DNA of 64,000 bases from Prorocentrum cordatum. Taxonomy: Eukaryota; Sar; Dinophyceae; Prorocentrales; Prorocentraceae. The notes beneath the pieces were generated by a model. That model saw only the letters and a program-made list of their open reading frames with translations, ran no database searches and had not been told where the DNA came from. Positions within the stretch are counted from its first letter, which is position 1. Each line of letters opens with the position of its first letter. The stretch lies in assembly GCA_963575745.1 (NCBI GenBank), contig CAUYUJ010014560.1, positions 519,328-583,327 of the forward strand. Direction: 5' to 3'. Positions 43,363 through 53,038 of this stretch are shown one piece after another. The position numbers and the translations under genes are program-made.

Positions 43363-43743
43363 ATGCACCCCGGACTCCTCTGGAATCGGGCAACTTTCCT
43401 GGTCCCCTTTGTGACTATTTTCAGCATGCACCTGGCAAGTATTCGACTCGTGCATATGCTTCGCATGCTTTGCGCATGTCTTCAATTCGCGTTTGACGTG
43501 CCTTCAGCACGCCTTTTGTTGAGCGTGCCTCCGGCAAGTTCCAATATTACTTCGTTTGTGTTTCTTGTGCCTGCGCTCGCTTTCACATCCAACATGGCCG
43601 GCATGTGGCTCGCATTTAACTGGCAACTGAGTGGGGGGAGAGCGGGGCTACATGTCGGTCAGCAAAAAAAACAAATCGGCCCAGAAAGAATGAAGGCGTG
43701 CAAAACCAGCCGACCCTTCGGCGCGTGCGAGACGCGTTTGTGA
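43363..43743 (+). CDS. Hypothetical ORF downstream of the spliced-leader relict
   Basis: ATG at 43363-43365, 60 bp after the relict, opens 126 codons with two hydrophobic stretches (FLVPFVTIFSMHLASI and SFVFLVPALAFTSNMAG). The stop TGA at 43741-43743 lies inside the first bases of the LTR of retrotransposon 2, so the natural end has been replaced by the insertion. No family is recognised and codon use is unremarkable. It may be a truncated retroposed gene or chance. Confidence 0.25.
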   Translation: MHPGLLWNRATFLVPFVTIFSMHLASIRLVHMLRMLCACLQFAFDVPSARLLLSVPPASSNITSFVFLVPALAFTSNMAGMWLAFNWQLSGGRAGLHVGQQKKQIGPERMKACKTSRPFGACETRL

Positions 43744-43926
43744 TATGGAAGATTGTCGATGGATATTCTTACTCGCGGCGTCTCGAGGGGCGTAGCTCTG
43801 AGGCCAAGGGCCTTATTCTGAAATAAAACGGCTGCTGCGAGCAAGGGATGAAATCACAGGGCCCTCGAGGCTTCTGGGGGAAGCCCTCTTGGGCCTCTTG
43901 CGTTCCTGGGGGGTGAGCTTGATTCG
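43739..43926 (-). repeat. LTR (3' copy) of retrotransposon 2
   Basis: Shares GGCGTAGCTCTGAGGCCAAG, AGGGCCCTCGAGGCTTCTGG and GAGCTTGATT with 49937-50126. The inner end has lost the TTTACA seen in the other copy. A short purine run (GGGAGGAG on the minus strand) lies just inside and may be the polypurine tract. Confidence 0.88.
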
Positions 43927-43990
43927 CGCTCCTCCCAGTCGCCGTCTCGGGCTGGAACGCCGCCGCCTGAGCGGGGACTACAATAACAAG

Positions 43991-44494
43991 TCACCCGCCG
44001 GAAACTTCATTGCCAGGGCGCATGCCAGGGTTGCGCCGCAGGAGCTCCTTCAGCTCCTTGGGCGGGAGCTTCTTGTGGGCGCTGAACTCCGTCCACTTGG
44101 ACCACTCGGTCTTCATGGCGGCGCCCGTGTTATTCTTCTCGGCGGCGCTCAGCGCGTCGTACTTGAGCTCCTTGGCGGTCGCATTGCCCGTGAGCAATGC
44201 CTCGCGGAGTCGTGTGCTTGCGTAGAGCCCGTCCGCGTGCTCCTGGAAGTAGTTGTCTAGGTACAGGTCGACCTTGATCGTGTCCTTTGGCCTCTCGAAA
44301 CGCTTGGGCAGATCGTCCGAGAGATCCTTGCGCCTGGCAGCGCGCTCGCGGGGGTCGAGCTCGCGCTGGCGGTCACGTTGCAGTGCCACTGGTGCGTTCT
44401 CCTGTTGAACTCGGCGCTGCGTCTTGGTGCCGCGCTGGTTCCGTGTCCGGCGGGCGCCGCGACGTCGTCTCCCGGCGCGCCTGCCCCTCCGCAA
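43991..44494 (-). pseudogene. Integrase-RT linker and truncated RT start of retrotransposon 2
   Basis: Arg-rich at first, then DTIKVDLYLDNYFQEHADGL and EWSKWTEFSAHKKLPPKELK, which corresponds to the first residues of an RVT_2 domain (compare QDEWGKW before RT of retrotransposon 1). It ends RNPGMRPGNEVSGG-stop where a WV-x-K segment would normally continue. Everything from there to the RNase H end has been deleted up to about 60 bp before the LTR. Confidence 0.75.
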
Positions 44495-44499
44495 TATTG

Positions 44500-44990
44500 G
44501 CCCATTCTCGAATCATGTCCGAACCGTCGGACTCGATGTCGTCGTCGACCGGGCCCTGAGGGGCAGGTTCAGGAGGTCGAAAATCTGCGGCAGCAGCGGC
44601 GGGAGTGGCTGCAGGAGCGGCAGCGTCGCCTGAGTCTGAGTCTGGCGGCGCCGGCGGGTCGGCGGCCGCTGGTAGCGGCGGCGGCTCTGCTGGCGGTGGC
44701 AGCGGCGGGGGCTGCTGTATGTCTCCTCCCGAAGGCGGTGGGGCCGGCCCTCCACTGCCGCTTGCTCCTCCACCGGCTGTGAAATCGCCGTCTCCATGGC
44801 GGCGTGCCAGCCACTCGGCGTACTCATGGGCGCGCTGGTTCGCTTCGGAGTGCTCGATGTTGCCGAAGTTGCGTCGCTGGATGGCGGGCTGCTGATCGGG
44901 CGCTGGTAGCGCTGGTGGTGCGGGGGGCTGACTGTCACTGCGGGGGCGCTTCTTCGGTGTCGGTCCCGCCTGGTCAAGGAACATGTCGTC
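44500..44990 (-). pseudogene. Pro/Ala-rich polyprotein linker of retrotransposon 2
   Basis: 44373-44984 is open for 203 codons: a KKRPRSDSQPPAPPALPAP start, a globular-looking HSEANQRAHEYAEWLARRHG patch, then polyproline, then DDDIESDGSDMIREWANIAE. This matches the low-complexity linker position between integrase and RT. Confidence 0.6.
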
Positions 44991-44999
44991 GTCAGCGCC

Positions 45000-46284
45000 T
45001 GGCGGTGCCGGTCCTGCAGGGCCTCCTCCTCTCAGGGCCGGGCGGCGGGGTTCCGCCGCCTCCCCCCCCGCCGCCCCCTCCAGAACCTGGAGGAGGTGCG
45101 GGCCCGGAGGCCCCTGGCGGCGCGCCCGGCGGGGGTCCAGGCGGCCGGTTGCTGTTCAGCGCGTTCAGCACGTGTCCCCACGGAACGTGTTCCGCGGCCG
45201 TGGCGCGGCGTAGGTGTCGACGGTTGACCATCGCGGTCGTGGGGCGGCGGCTGACCCACGCGTTCGATGCGCCATCGAATCCGATGATGACGGCGGGCCC
45301 GCGCCACTGCAAGGCCCATTATATCTTGGGCTTGCCGTTGCCCCTCCAGTAGCGCACCTGGTCGCCCGATTGGTAAATGCCGCTGGCGGGCTGAGCTCCA
45401 TCTGCCCGAGATCGGGCCAGCAGCGCCCCTGAGAGGGGCCGGTTGAATCTCAGGTGCTGCATGGAGGTCTGCGCGGCCTTCAGAACCGCGATCCTCTCCG
45501 AGAACGGCTTGTCGGACACGATGCGCTCGCGCAGGGACAGCCTGCCGGCGTTGTCCAGCAGGACATGCGGGAGGCGAAGGCCTCGCCCGAGCACCCGCTG
45601 CGACGGCGAGTCGCCCGTGGCGTTGACCTGTCTGTTCATGGCCCAGCACGCGGAGGCGATCATCCTCTGGATTTTGCGAGCGGCCGCGGGCTGGTCGAAC
45701 CTGATGCTGAGCTGGTCGATCAGTTTCCTCGCGTGCACTTTCCACATCCCCCCATGTCGTTCCACGGTAGCATTGAGCTGCGGCGTCGCCGCAGATGTCG
45801 TCATCAGGCGGCAGCCCATGTCCTCGAGCTCCTTGGAGAACTCTCGCTCGAACTCGCCTCCTCCATCAAATATGACGCGCTGAGGCGCGCCGAAAGGCGT
45901 GATCCATATCTGCAACAGTCAAGCGGAAACAACCGATGGGCGCCTTGATGCGACAGCGCCGCACATCGTAAAACCCGAGGCCAGGTCGACCACGCTGAGG
46001 TGGACCAGCTGGTTGCCAGCGTAGTCGGCCAGGGTGAACAGGTCCACTCCGATGGAGTCGTCGAAGCCCCTGTCCAGTCTGATCCGCCCCGGTAGATGTG
46101 GTAGTGGTCGCTGATGTGCTGCGCAAACCTCGCAGTAGAGGTTTGGAAGCATATCGATGGACCTTTGCGACCCACCAGTCAAACGAATGGCTCGGGCAAG
46201 TGAATCGTTGGACGGGTGCCCCGTGTTCACGTGGAGCTGACCGATGGCGGACCGTAGTGTCCGCTCCTCCGCGGCCGTGAGCAC
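45000..46284 (-). pseudogene. Integrase of retrotransposon 2, catalytic triad intact
   Basis: 45919-46284 carries the H2C2 module (LHVNTGHPSND then LYCEVC) and the first catalytic Asp in SIGVDLFTLADYAG. After a frame change near 45915-45960, 45319-45915 carries the second Asp in VIFDGGGEFEREFSKEL and Glu in LNATVERHGGMWK, so D, D and E are all present. The C-terminal part is GDQVRYWRGNGKPK followed, one frame over, by WRGPAVIIGFDGASNAWVS and RRHLRRATAAE (45170-45312), the usual small DNA-binding tail in these elements. A frameshift before each join makes it non-functional as a single protein unless sequence errors are involved. Confidence 0.88.
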
Positions 46285-46356
46285 TGGCTCCTGAGCGGCT
46301 GCGGCGGCTGGAACCGTCTTTCTTCTTACCCTTCTCGTCGTCGCTGTAGGGTGAGC

Positions 46357-47391
46357 CTATCGTACAGGTCGGCGGTTTGGACGTCGCAGCTGCTCGCCTA
46401 GCGCCGCCGCGAGCTTGGTCGCGTAGTTCTCGCTGTGATTCGCGTCCTTCCCGCGGGTCTCTGCGCGCGGGTGCCCCCCGCTGCAGGGGCGCCCGAGCGA
46501 GTCGTCGAACCCGACATGGTCGGTGATGATCCGCCAGTGCTTCTTGATGTGGATCCCACTCTTTGTCTTGAGGTTGAACGCGCAGCCGTCGAAGTCCACA
46601 GCGCGCGGGAGCTGCTCCTTCAGCTGCCTGGCAACAACGTTCTTGTCGGGGCCCCATCCGTCGCAGCACCCCAGCCACTCAAACGAGACGGCAAGCTGGG
46701 CGCCAAACTCCTTGCGCAGCCGTGACATTGACTGCGGGAACGGGCCGATCATCTGCTTGGACTTGGCCCGATCCCTTTCTAGCTTGGGGATCTTGCTCGG
46801 GTCGATCTTGACGACGAGTCGTTGTAGCGATGTCCACGGCTGACAAGGAAACGCAGCGTGAACTCGTACGCTCTTGCCTGCGGCAAGGTGCTTCCGGACC
46901 CTGCCCTCCAGCTTCTGGACCACGAACTGCTCGGAGAGGTCGAAGCCTGGAAGACCGCACGTGACAGCAACTCCCCTTCCTTCTTCCAGACGGCGCTGAG
47001 CTTGCTGTCCGGTTTGCAGCACCACTCGTAGAGCACGGTGCTGTTCGATATGGAGGTCGGGCTGGATCTGGTTGTAGACTTGGCCAGGTTGGCAATCAAG
47101 GCCTGGCCGATCTTGCGCGGCTGGGTGCCGCTCTTGCTGGTGACGAAGACTGAGCGCTTGCCAGCCATCAGCTGCGGCTGCGTTCCCTTCTCGAGCGTCC
47201 TCGCGCGCAGCTGCTCCTCCTCCGCGATGTTGGCCTCGGGTCCGAGGCAGCCGTTGGCGATGGCGTCCTGGCCGTGGCCCAGGGTTACGGGCGCGCCGAA
47301 AACGCAATCCGAGCATGAACCCCGGTGGCTGCAGGCCTCGGAGGTCGTCTCGCCACAGGCGATACAGTCCTGCAGGGGCTCGGTCACGCAC
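46357..47391 (-). pseudogene. Cytosine-methyltransferase-like domain in retrotransposon 2
   Basis: Lies between protease and integrase. An open frame of 344 codons contains SVRVHAAFPCQPWTSLQRLV, with the Pro-Cys dipeptide (Cys at 46843-46845) and a following Gln as in motif IV of C5-cytosine methyltransferases. Then come an AVSFEWLGCCDGWG block (46650-46690; Glu in the place of motif VI) and DFDGCAFNLKTKSGIHIKKH with a distal CSGGHPRAE. The spacing PC-x~55-FEW-x~25-GC is typical of methyltransferase-like inserts in dinoflagellate copia elements. A SAM-binding GxGxG motif is not evident, so the fold assignment is an inference. The first third of the frame is Arg-rich and may be out of frame. 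Confidence 0.55.
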
Positions 47392-47814
47392 GTCGTGGGG
47401 TAGGTCGTCTGCGGCAGCGTCGCCAGCGTGCGGTTCGGAGCTGGAGCTGCGGTGGGGCAGCAGACCAGGGCTGAGGTTACGGCCGAAAGTAGCCGCGACC
47501 CCTTCGATCGCCGAGTCTGGAGACGTCTCGGAAAGTTCAGCTCCTTCTTCGTGACGAGGTTGTTGATGGTGTCGATCAGCGCGCTGGTCCTGGTAGTATT
47601 GTTGACCGCGGGCTGGTCGCCCGTCCTCGTCTTCCGATCCCGCCGGTCGAGCGTCTTCTCGACCTCTACGTATTTGGTCTTGTCCAGCTGTCGCTTCCTT
47701 CCGGACGAGCTGGCCGCGCTGGGCGGTTGCCCCATTCCCGCGTCCTTGATGGCATGCCAGCCCTCTGGCTGCAACTTGATTGCGGGGTGGCCCGCGGCGC
47801 TCGTGGTGAGCTTC

Positions 47815-48310
47815 TAGGTGGCGTTCCCGATGCGGATCTGGCCCTTCCAGAAAGAAATGTCAATCTTGGAAAGCTGGATGAAGTCGCGGCCGATGAGCAA
47901 GCCCAGCGCGGGGCTGTCCACGACGCTGAACACGACGCGGCCAGCCTGGCCGCACAGCACAAGTGGCGCGGTGGCGCGCAGCTTGCTTGGGAGAGTACCT
48001 CCGTTGCCGAAACTGTAGACCTCGTCCTCCGGCCCCTCGAGGATCTGGTTGGCAAGCCCCGATATCGTGAGGATGTCCTTGTAGTTGTCGTATCACTTCT
48101 TGCCCGAGACGCGGAAAAGGCAGGCGGCGTCGACCGCGCCGACGCCATCGTCCACGGGTTTTTCACTGCCGATCGCGACGTTCACGTTCGGCAGGTGGTG
48201 GATGAGCCGCTCCGAGACGCAAGTCTCTGGGGGCGGCGTGACTGGCCCCTGCAGGTGCAGGGCGATCTCCTCGTCCGCGACCTGGACCTGCTCGGCGATG
48301 CGCGCCTGGC
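47815..48310 (-). pseudogene. Retropepsin-like protease of retrotransposon 2, with in-frame stop
   Basis: In one minus frame: RIAEQVQVADEEIALHLQGP, RLIHHLPNVNVAIGSEKP, then GVGAVDAACLFRVSGKK with the candidate catalytic Asp at 48129-48131 in D-A-A (D-T-A/G expected). TGA at 48093-48095 follows where Trp is usual (KK-stop-YDNYK). The frame continues APLVLCGQAGRVVFSVVDSP and LGLLIGRDFIQLSKIDISFW to the stop at 47815. LLIGRDFI corresponds to the conserved C-terminal hydrophobic-Gly motif of retropepsins. The gag frame changes to this frame near 48310. Confidence 0.72.
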
Positions 48311-49271
48311 GCTGAGGACGGCCTCCGCGACCTCCTCGCCCGTGGCCATGGCCTCGGGAATATCCGCAAGTTCCGCTGCGGCAGCTTCGACCTCGGCAGT
48401 GTCGTCGCCGTCGAACAGCTCGGAGATGTCTACGTTGGAGGACTCGAGCTCGGCGCTGAAAGCCTCGAACTCCTGGCGAACGACGTCGCGGGCGTCGGCC
48501 TCGCCCTCGCCGTCCTCCTCTTGCTCTTCGTCGTTCCCGTCGCCCGGCTCGTCGACGACGCTTTTAGAGCGCCCCCCGCGGCCGGGGGAAACGTTGCTGC
48601 GCCAGCCGCCTTGTGAGCGCGACTGGTTGGCCCATGACCTCGGCGGGGGGGCGCGGCGCTCCGACGCGTGTATATCCGGGAACGTCCTGACAAGCAGCCC
48701 GCGGATGCGCTGGCAGCCACAGTGCTCGTCGGGCAGGTTGCCCGCGACGCGCTCGCGGCGCTCTGCCGTGAGCCCGGCCTTGCGCAGCAGGGACCGCCCC
48801 GCCGCGTCGTCCAACGCGTTGAGGTCCACCTCGTTCTCGCGTAGCTGCTGCAGTCCAGTCTCGAAACGGATGTGCCGATCCGCCATGCGTTCACCTCGTC
48901 GTCGGCGATGTCGAGTCGACTCGAAGAACTTCTCAAGAGTCTCGCCCTTCTGCACGGGCTTCTGCTGACCCAAACTAGCCACCAGGTGCTGTATCACATT
49001 CTCGAAGCCGACCTGGTTCCTATTGCGCTGCCTGTCATCGGGGTCTTCGATGTCCGCCGCGGCTGCTGGATGCAGCTGCGCCTCCGCCATGTTTAGCGCT
49101 GCGCCTCGGGCAGCCCCACTTAGCTTTAGCACGAGCTTCGATGCGAGACTATGTGCCACGGCGAGGTTCTCACTGAGCTTCCAGAGTTTAGCCTCCTGCT
49201 TGTAATCTCTCCACTTTGCCGGATCGCCATTCCAAGTGGGGATGGCGCTGCATGCACAATTGTCTGTCATT
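48182..49271 (-). CDS. gag of retrotransposon 2
   Basis: Capsid-like gag. An ATG at 49269-49271 opens TDNCACSAIPTWNGDPAKWR, the WNGDPxxWxxY signature of dinoflagellate copia gag, then SLASKLVLKLSGAARGAALN and ETLEKFFESTRHRRRRGERM. The second half is Arg/Ser-rich and then acidic (DEPGDGNDEEQEEDGEGEAD). The frame stays open to 48182. Upstream it is also open to 49936 through the leader repeats, but the ATG at 49271 sits exactly where gag homology begins. Beyond about 48310 the true product probably shifts into the protease frame. No zinc knuckle was recognised. Confidence 0.7.
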
Positions 49272-49279
49272 TTGTCAAG

Positions 49280-49800
49280 AATGAGATAGCGAGCCGCGTC
49301 GCTAACACTGGCGTCGAGGTAGGCGTGGATGCTGGCGTCGCTGGCGCTGGCGTGAGAGGAGTAGGCGTTGATGCTTGCGTCGCTGACGCTGGCGTTGGAG
49401 AAGTAGGCGTTGATGCTGGCGTCGCTGACGCTGGCGTTGGAGAGGTAGGCGCTGATGCTTCCGTCGCAGACGACGGCCCAGGAGAAGTAGGCGTTGAAGC
49501 TTGCGTCGATGACGCTGGCGTAAGAGAAGTAGGCGTTGAAATCGGCGTCGCTGACGCTGATGTAGGAGAAGTAGACGAAATAGTCGTTGATGACGGCGTC
49601 GCTGACGCTGTCGTGAGAGAAGTAGGCGTTGATGTCAGCGTCGCTGACGCTGACGTAATGGAAGTAGGCGTTAGAGGCGTAGGTGCTGGCGTCGCTGACG
49701 CTGGCGGCAGGGCAGGCGTTAATGAAGGCGTCGCTGACGCTGTCGTAAGAGAAGTAGGCGTTGATAGCGTCGCTGACGCTGGCGTAGGCGCTGAACAACA
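49280..49800. repeat. 42-bp repeats in the leader of retrotransposon 2
   Basis: GCGTCGCTGACGCTGGCGTT plus GAGAAGTAGGCGTTGATG-like units of about 42 bp (14 codons; SVSDASINAYFSNA on the minus strand). They lie between the 5' LTR and the gag ATG. Open in several frames on both strands. Confidence 0.8.
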
Positions 49801-49936
49801 ACGCGAGGAAGCCGCTGGGCTTCGATTCCGTGGGTCGCGACGGCTTCGTCGTGGCTGCACAATGGGATGGCGCGCGGCGCCAGGATATGAAATGGCGCGC
49901 GGCGCCAGGCAGCTGAGACTCGCTCCAAGCAGCCAC

Positions 49937-50126
49937 TGTGGTGTGGAAGATTGTCGATGGATCTTCTTACTCGCGGCGTCGCGAAGGGCGTAGCTCTGAG
50001 GCCAAGGGCCCTAGTTTGAAATAAAATGGCAGCGGCGAGCAAGAAATCAGACCACAGGGCCCTCGAGGCTTCTGGGGGAAACCCTTTCGGGCCTCTTACA
50101 TTCCTGGGGAATGAGCTTGATTTACA
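49937..50126 (-). repeat. LTR (5' copy) of retrotransposon 2
   Basis: TGTGGTGTGG...TTTACA, inverted TGT/ACA ends. On the minus strand TGGCTGCTTGGAGC begins one base after the LTR end, the expected place and first triplet of a primer-binding site; the tRNA was not identified. Confidence 0.88.
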
Positions 50127-50654
50127 GCTTTTCCACTTTCGTCGTCGGCGTCGCCAACCCCAAAGAAATTGAGAAACAATGGAAAGAACGTCGTGATTAA
50201 GTCGATGTCATTTCCTTTTTCCCTTCCCTGCCGGGGCGTGGGAGAATTAGGGAAAATTATGGGGGGGATCCTGGGTCAAAATACCGCCCCCCCCTTCCCC
50301 AGAGTCCCGGCGGGTCCCAAGAAGGGTCGCCAGCGGGGGTCCCGGGGAAGGTCCCTCCCGCGTTCAGGGTCGGCGGCACCCGCCGTAAGGCCTTCGCAAT
50401 AGATCTTTGTTTCGACCCACCCCAGGAAGAGGAAGGACACTGGATGCTCGGAATAGGATGGCGCATTCGGTATATTTGGACCTGATGTTCCCAATGACAC
50501 TTGGCGAATACTTACACACTCTGTCCATCCGTTCAGGCTGGGCACTGGGGCCAAGAAACTCTGGGGGGGCCTGCTGAGTCAAAGGAACCCTCCTTTTGAG
50601 ACAGACAGTCTACCCCATCCCTCCTTTTGGCGTTTGTTTTTGGTCGTTGTTTCT
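50127..50654. other. No gene seen
   Basis: Flank of the LTR with C/G homopolymers near 50260-50300. A 77-codon plus frame (50169-50402) is unremarkable. Confidence 0.4.
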
Positions 50655-50987
50655 TCATGCTCGCACGTTGACGCCTCTTCTCCTGTCTTCCCCCCTTTCC
50701 CCCTTGCCTTCCTCTCTTCCCCACTCTTCCTGCTTTCCCTTTTCTTGTTTCCCCCACTTTTCCTCCTCCTTCCACATCGACACCTCTTCCTCCCACTTTT
50801 CTCCACTTCCCGTAGTCGAGCCTTCGAGGTACTTGTCGGGGGTCGCGTAGTCCTCCGCCTTCACATTCTGTAAAGAGGGCTTGCGCTGCTTGGTGCCGAG
50901 CGTCTCCATTGCTGGAGACGCAACCTCCACCCCCTTGGCGATGCGGTCATCCTTTGGCCAGAACAAGGACTTGAGCGGTCCGAGCAT
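50655..50987 (-). CDS. Hypothetical ORF, possibly one exon
   Basis: 110 codons on the minus strand. The first 65 residues look like ordinary protein (MLGPLKSLFWPKDDRIAKG, then ETLGTKQRKPSLQNVKAED); an ATG is at 50985-50987. The remainder is Glu/Lys-rich read-through of a pyrimidine-rich tract (50640-50800) and is probably not coding. No family is recognised. Confidence 0.25.
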   Translation of the reverse strand: MLGPLKSLFWPKDDRIAKGVEVASPAMETLGTKQRKPSLQNVKAEDYATPDKYLEGSTTGSGEKWEEEVSMWKEEEKWGKQEKGKQEEWGREEGKGERGEDRRRGVNVRA

Positions 50988-51596
50988 GGTCGCAAAAGCT
51001 CAGAACAAATGTGTTAACCAACGCCCCGGAACACCGGGGCCCTCGTCAACGTGCCGTGGCTTACGTTTGGGCCGACAATGCAGCGAATGATGATGTGGAG
51101 AAGGCGGAAAAGGCCGAACAACACAGGTGGGGGACGCAGTGTAGTGGCGGGGTGGGGGGTAAGACATCGCGGAACACAGTCGAAGTTCTTCCAAAAGGAA
51201 TATTGGGCAAATAAACGAGCCATCCCTGGGTTCCAGCTGCGCCCGGATCTTTGCGATTCGCCCGAGGAGAAATCCGATGAGGGGGAGCCCAGAGCCCCTT
51301 CCAAACCAAACCGGTTTTTAATGCAAGGTTTTGACCGTGACGGTCCGCGCGGAAAGAGCGAGCGGGAGAGCGCACACCCACAGCCACGAGACAAGACAAC
51401 GCGGCTGACTTGCACGCCAGGTCGCCAACGGACGGAGGTGATGTTCGACAGCCAGAATGGAGTGGCTAGCCAGTTATACTATGGTCTTTGTCTGCCTCAT
51501 ATTTCCCTCTTCTGCTCCTCTCTGTATTTACTTATTTCTCTCTCTCTCTCATACATCCCTCTATCTCTATATTTTTCCCTCCCTCTCTATATTAAG
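50988..51596. other. No gene seen
   Basis: Open frames on both strands, none recognised; no repeats of note before the TA/CT microsatellite. Confidence 0.4.
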
Positions 51597-51915
51597 TTAT
51601 ATATATATATATATATCTCTCTCTCTCTCTGAGCGAGAATGCGAATCGGGACGCTTGATTTGGAAACGTCCAGCGACCAGCGGAACCAGAACTGGGAGGA
51701 CTCACTCCCCCTCTCGTCCGCCCCCCCTACTCGCCGACGCCGACGGCAAAGGACGCCCACGACGACGCCGACGACGATGGCGACAACCTCGGCAGCGGCG
51801 GCGGCGGCTCATCCACCTTTCCCCCCCCCCTCGCCGCCGGCAAAGAAGGACGCCTACGACGATGACGCCGACGAGACGACGGCGACAACGTCAACGGCGG
51901 CGGCCGCGCACCCAA
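51520..51915. repeat. CT and TA microsatellites, then GCGACG triplets
   Basis: TCTCTC at 51535-51600, (TA)n at 51598-51616, TCTC to 51630, and GACG/GGC-type triplets at 51735-51905. Confidence 0.85.
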
Positions 51916-51916
51916 T

Positions 51917-52654
51917 GGAGCGCGTTTCTTTGTTTTCGGCGATAATGGGCATTACAGGGGGGAGGGGGGGAGGGGGCCGGGGGGGAGGAATAATGTAACG
52001 CCTCCCCCCCGCCGTGTGGCTCCGGCACCACAGCCGCGCCCGCGCGCACAACGGCGATGAGCGACGAGCGACGAGCGACGACGACGCCGACACGAGCAGC
52101 ATGTAGGTGGCGACCTGCCCCGCAACGCCTATTTACACCACAATGCTCGCGTGCACCACAGCGCGCGTGTACGCCACAACGCCTGCGTGAATCGCAACAG
52201 CCGTGTGCGACTCAGCGCCTGTGTACACCACTGTGCTTGCGTGCACCACAGCGCCGATGTACACAACAGCGAATGTGTAACACCGCAGCAACAATGTGTT
52301 ACACAGCGCCTGTGTACACCACAATGCTCGCGTGCACTGCAGCGCCTGTGCACACCACAGCGCCTGCTTGCACAGGACAGGTAGAACGAGCATGTCGGTG
52401 AGGATCTGTTGCGGACAGCTAAACGCCACGCCAGGAATGTGCTGAAAATAGAATGCGACGATCTTCTCTTCTCCCTCCTCCTCCTCCTCCGATGCGGATT
52501 CCTATGCGGAGGCCGATGCGGATCCCGATGCGCACGGCGGCAGTGCCCAGAGCGCACTGGGGGGGAGGGGCGTTACGTTATAAGGGTAGGGGGGGGAGGG
52601 AGGGCCGGGGACTATAATGTCCATTATGCCCCAAGCAATGAAGAAACACGCTCG
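51917..52654. mobile_element. Non-autonomous TIR element, short copy
   Basis: The left end GGAGCGCGTTTCTTTGTTTT and the reverse complement of the right end, GAGCGTGTTTCTTCATTG, are imperfect inverted repeats. The next bases (GATAATGGGCATTACA against GCATAATGGACATTATA) and facing G/C runs extend the match. Internal modules match the long copy at 21510-23093: GCGACGAGCGACGAG, the degenerate GCCTGTGTACACCACAGC array (52130-52380), GCCACGCCAGGAATG and CACGGCGGCAGTGCCC. The second inverted array is missing here. No coding capacity. Confidence 0.78.
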
Positions 52655-52689
52655 TGCCAGCGACACCACAGGGAAGGGTCAACCTTCCC

Positions 52690-52997
52690 AGCCCCAATCG
52701 CCGGCAGCAAATCATCATCCACATCCTCATCATCATCCTCATCCTCAACCCCACCATCATCATAATCATCCTAAGCATCATGATCATCATGCTGATCCTA
52801 ATCCTCATCCTCATCACCACCATTACCCTCAACCTCAACAACATCATCATCAACACCACCATGATCATAATCATCATCACCATTATCATCATCATCCTCA
52901 TCAGAACCGTCAAATACACCATCACCATTACCATCATCAGAATCGGCATCATGTTCGTCTTCATCTTCATCTCCATCATCATCATCATCATCAGCAG

Positions 52998-53038
<41 letters not shown>

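Larger units (their letters stand above)
43739..50126 (-). mobile_element. Ty1/copia-like LTR retrotransposon 2, lacking RT and RNase H
   Basis: Direct repeats at 43739-43926 and 49937-50126 (both beginning TGTGRTRTGGAAGATTGTCG, about 85-90% alike) bracket 6.4 kb. On the minus strand the order is LTR, leader repeats, gag, protease, methyltransferase-like domain, integrase, Pro-rich linker, first residues of RT, LTR. RT and RNase H are absent. Flanks GCGTT (43734-43738) and GCTTT (50127-50131) match in four of five bases, a plausible aged target duplication. This is a deletion derivative that would need RT supplied in trans. Confidence 0.88.
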
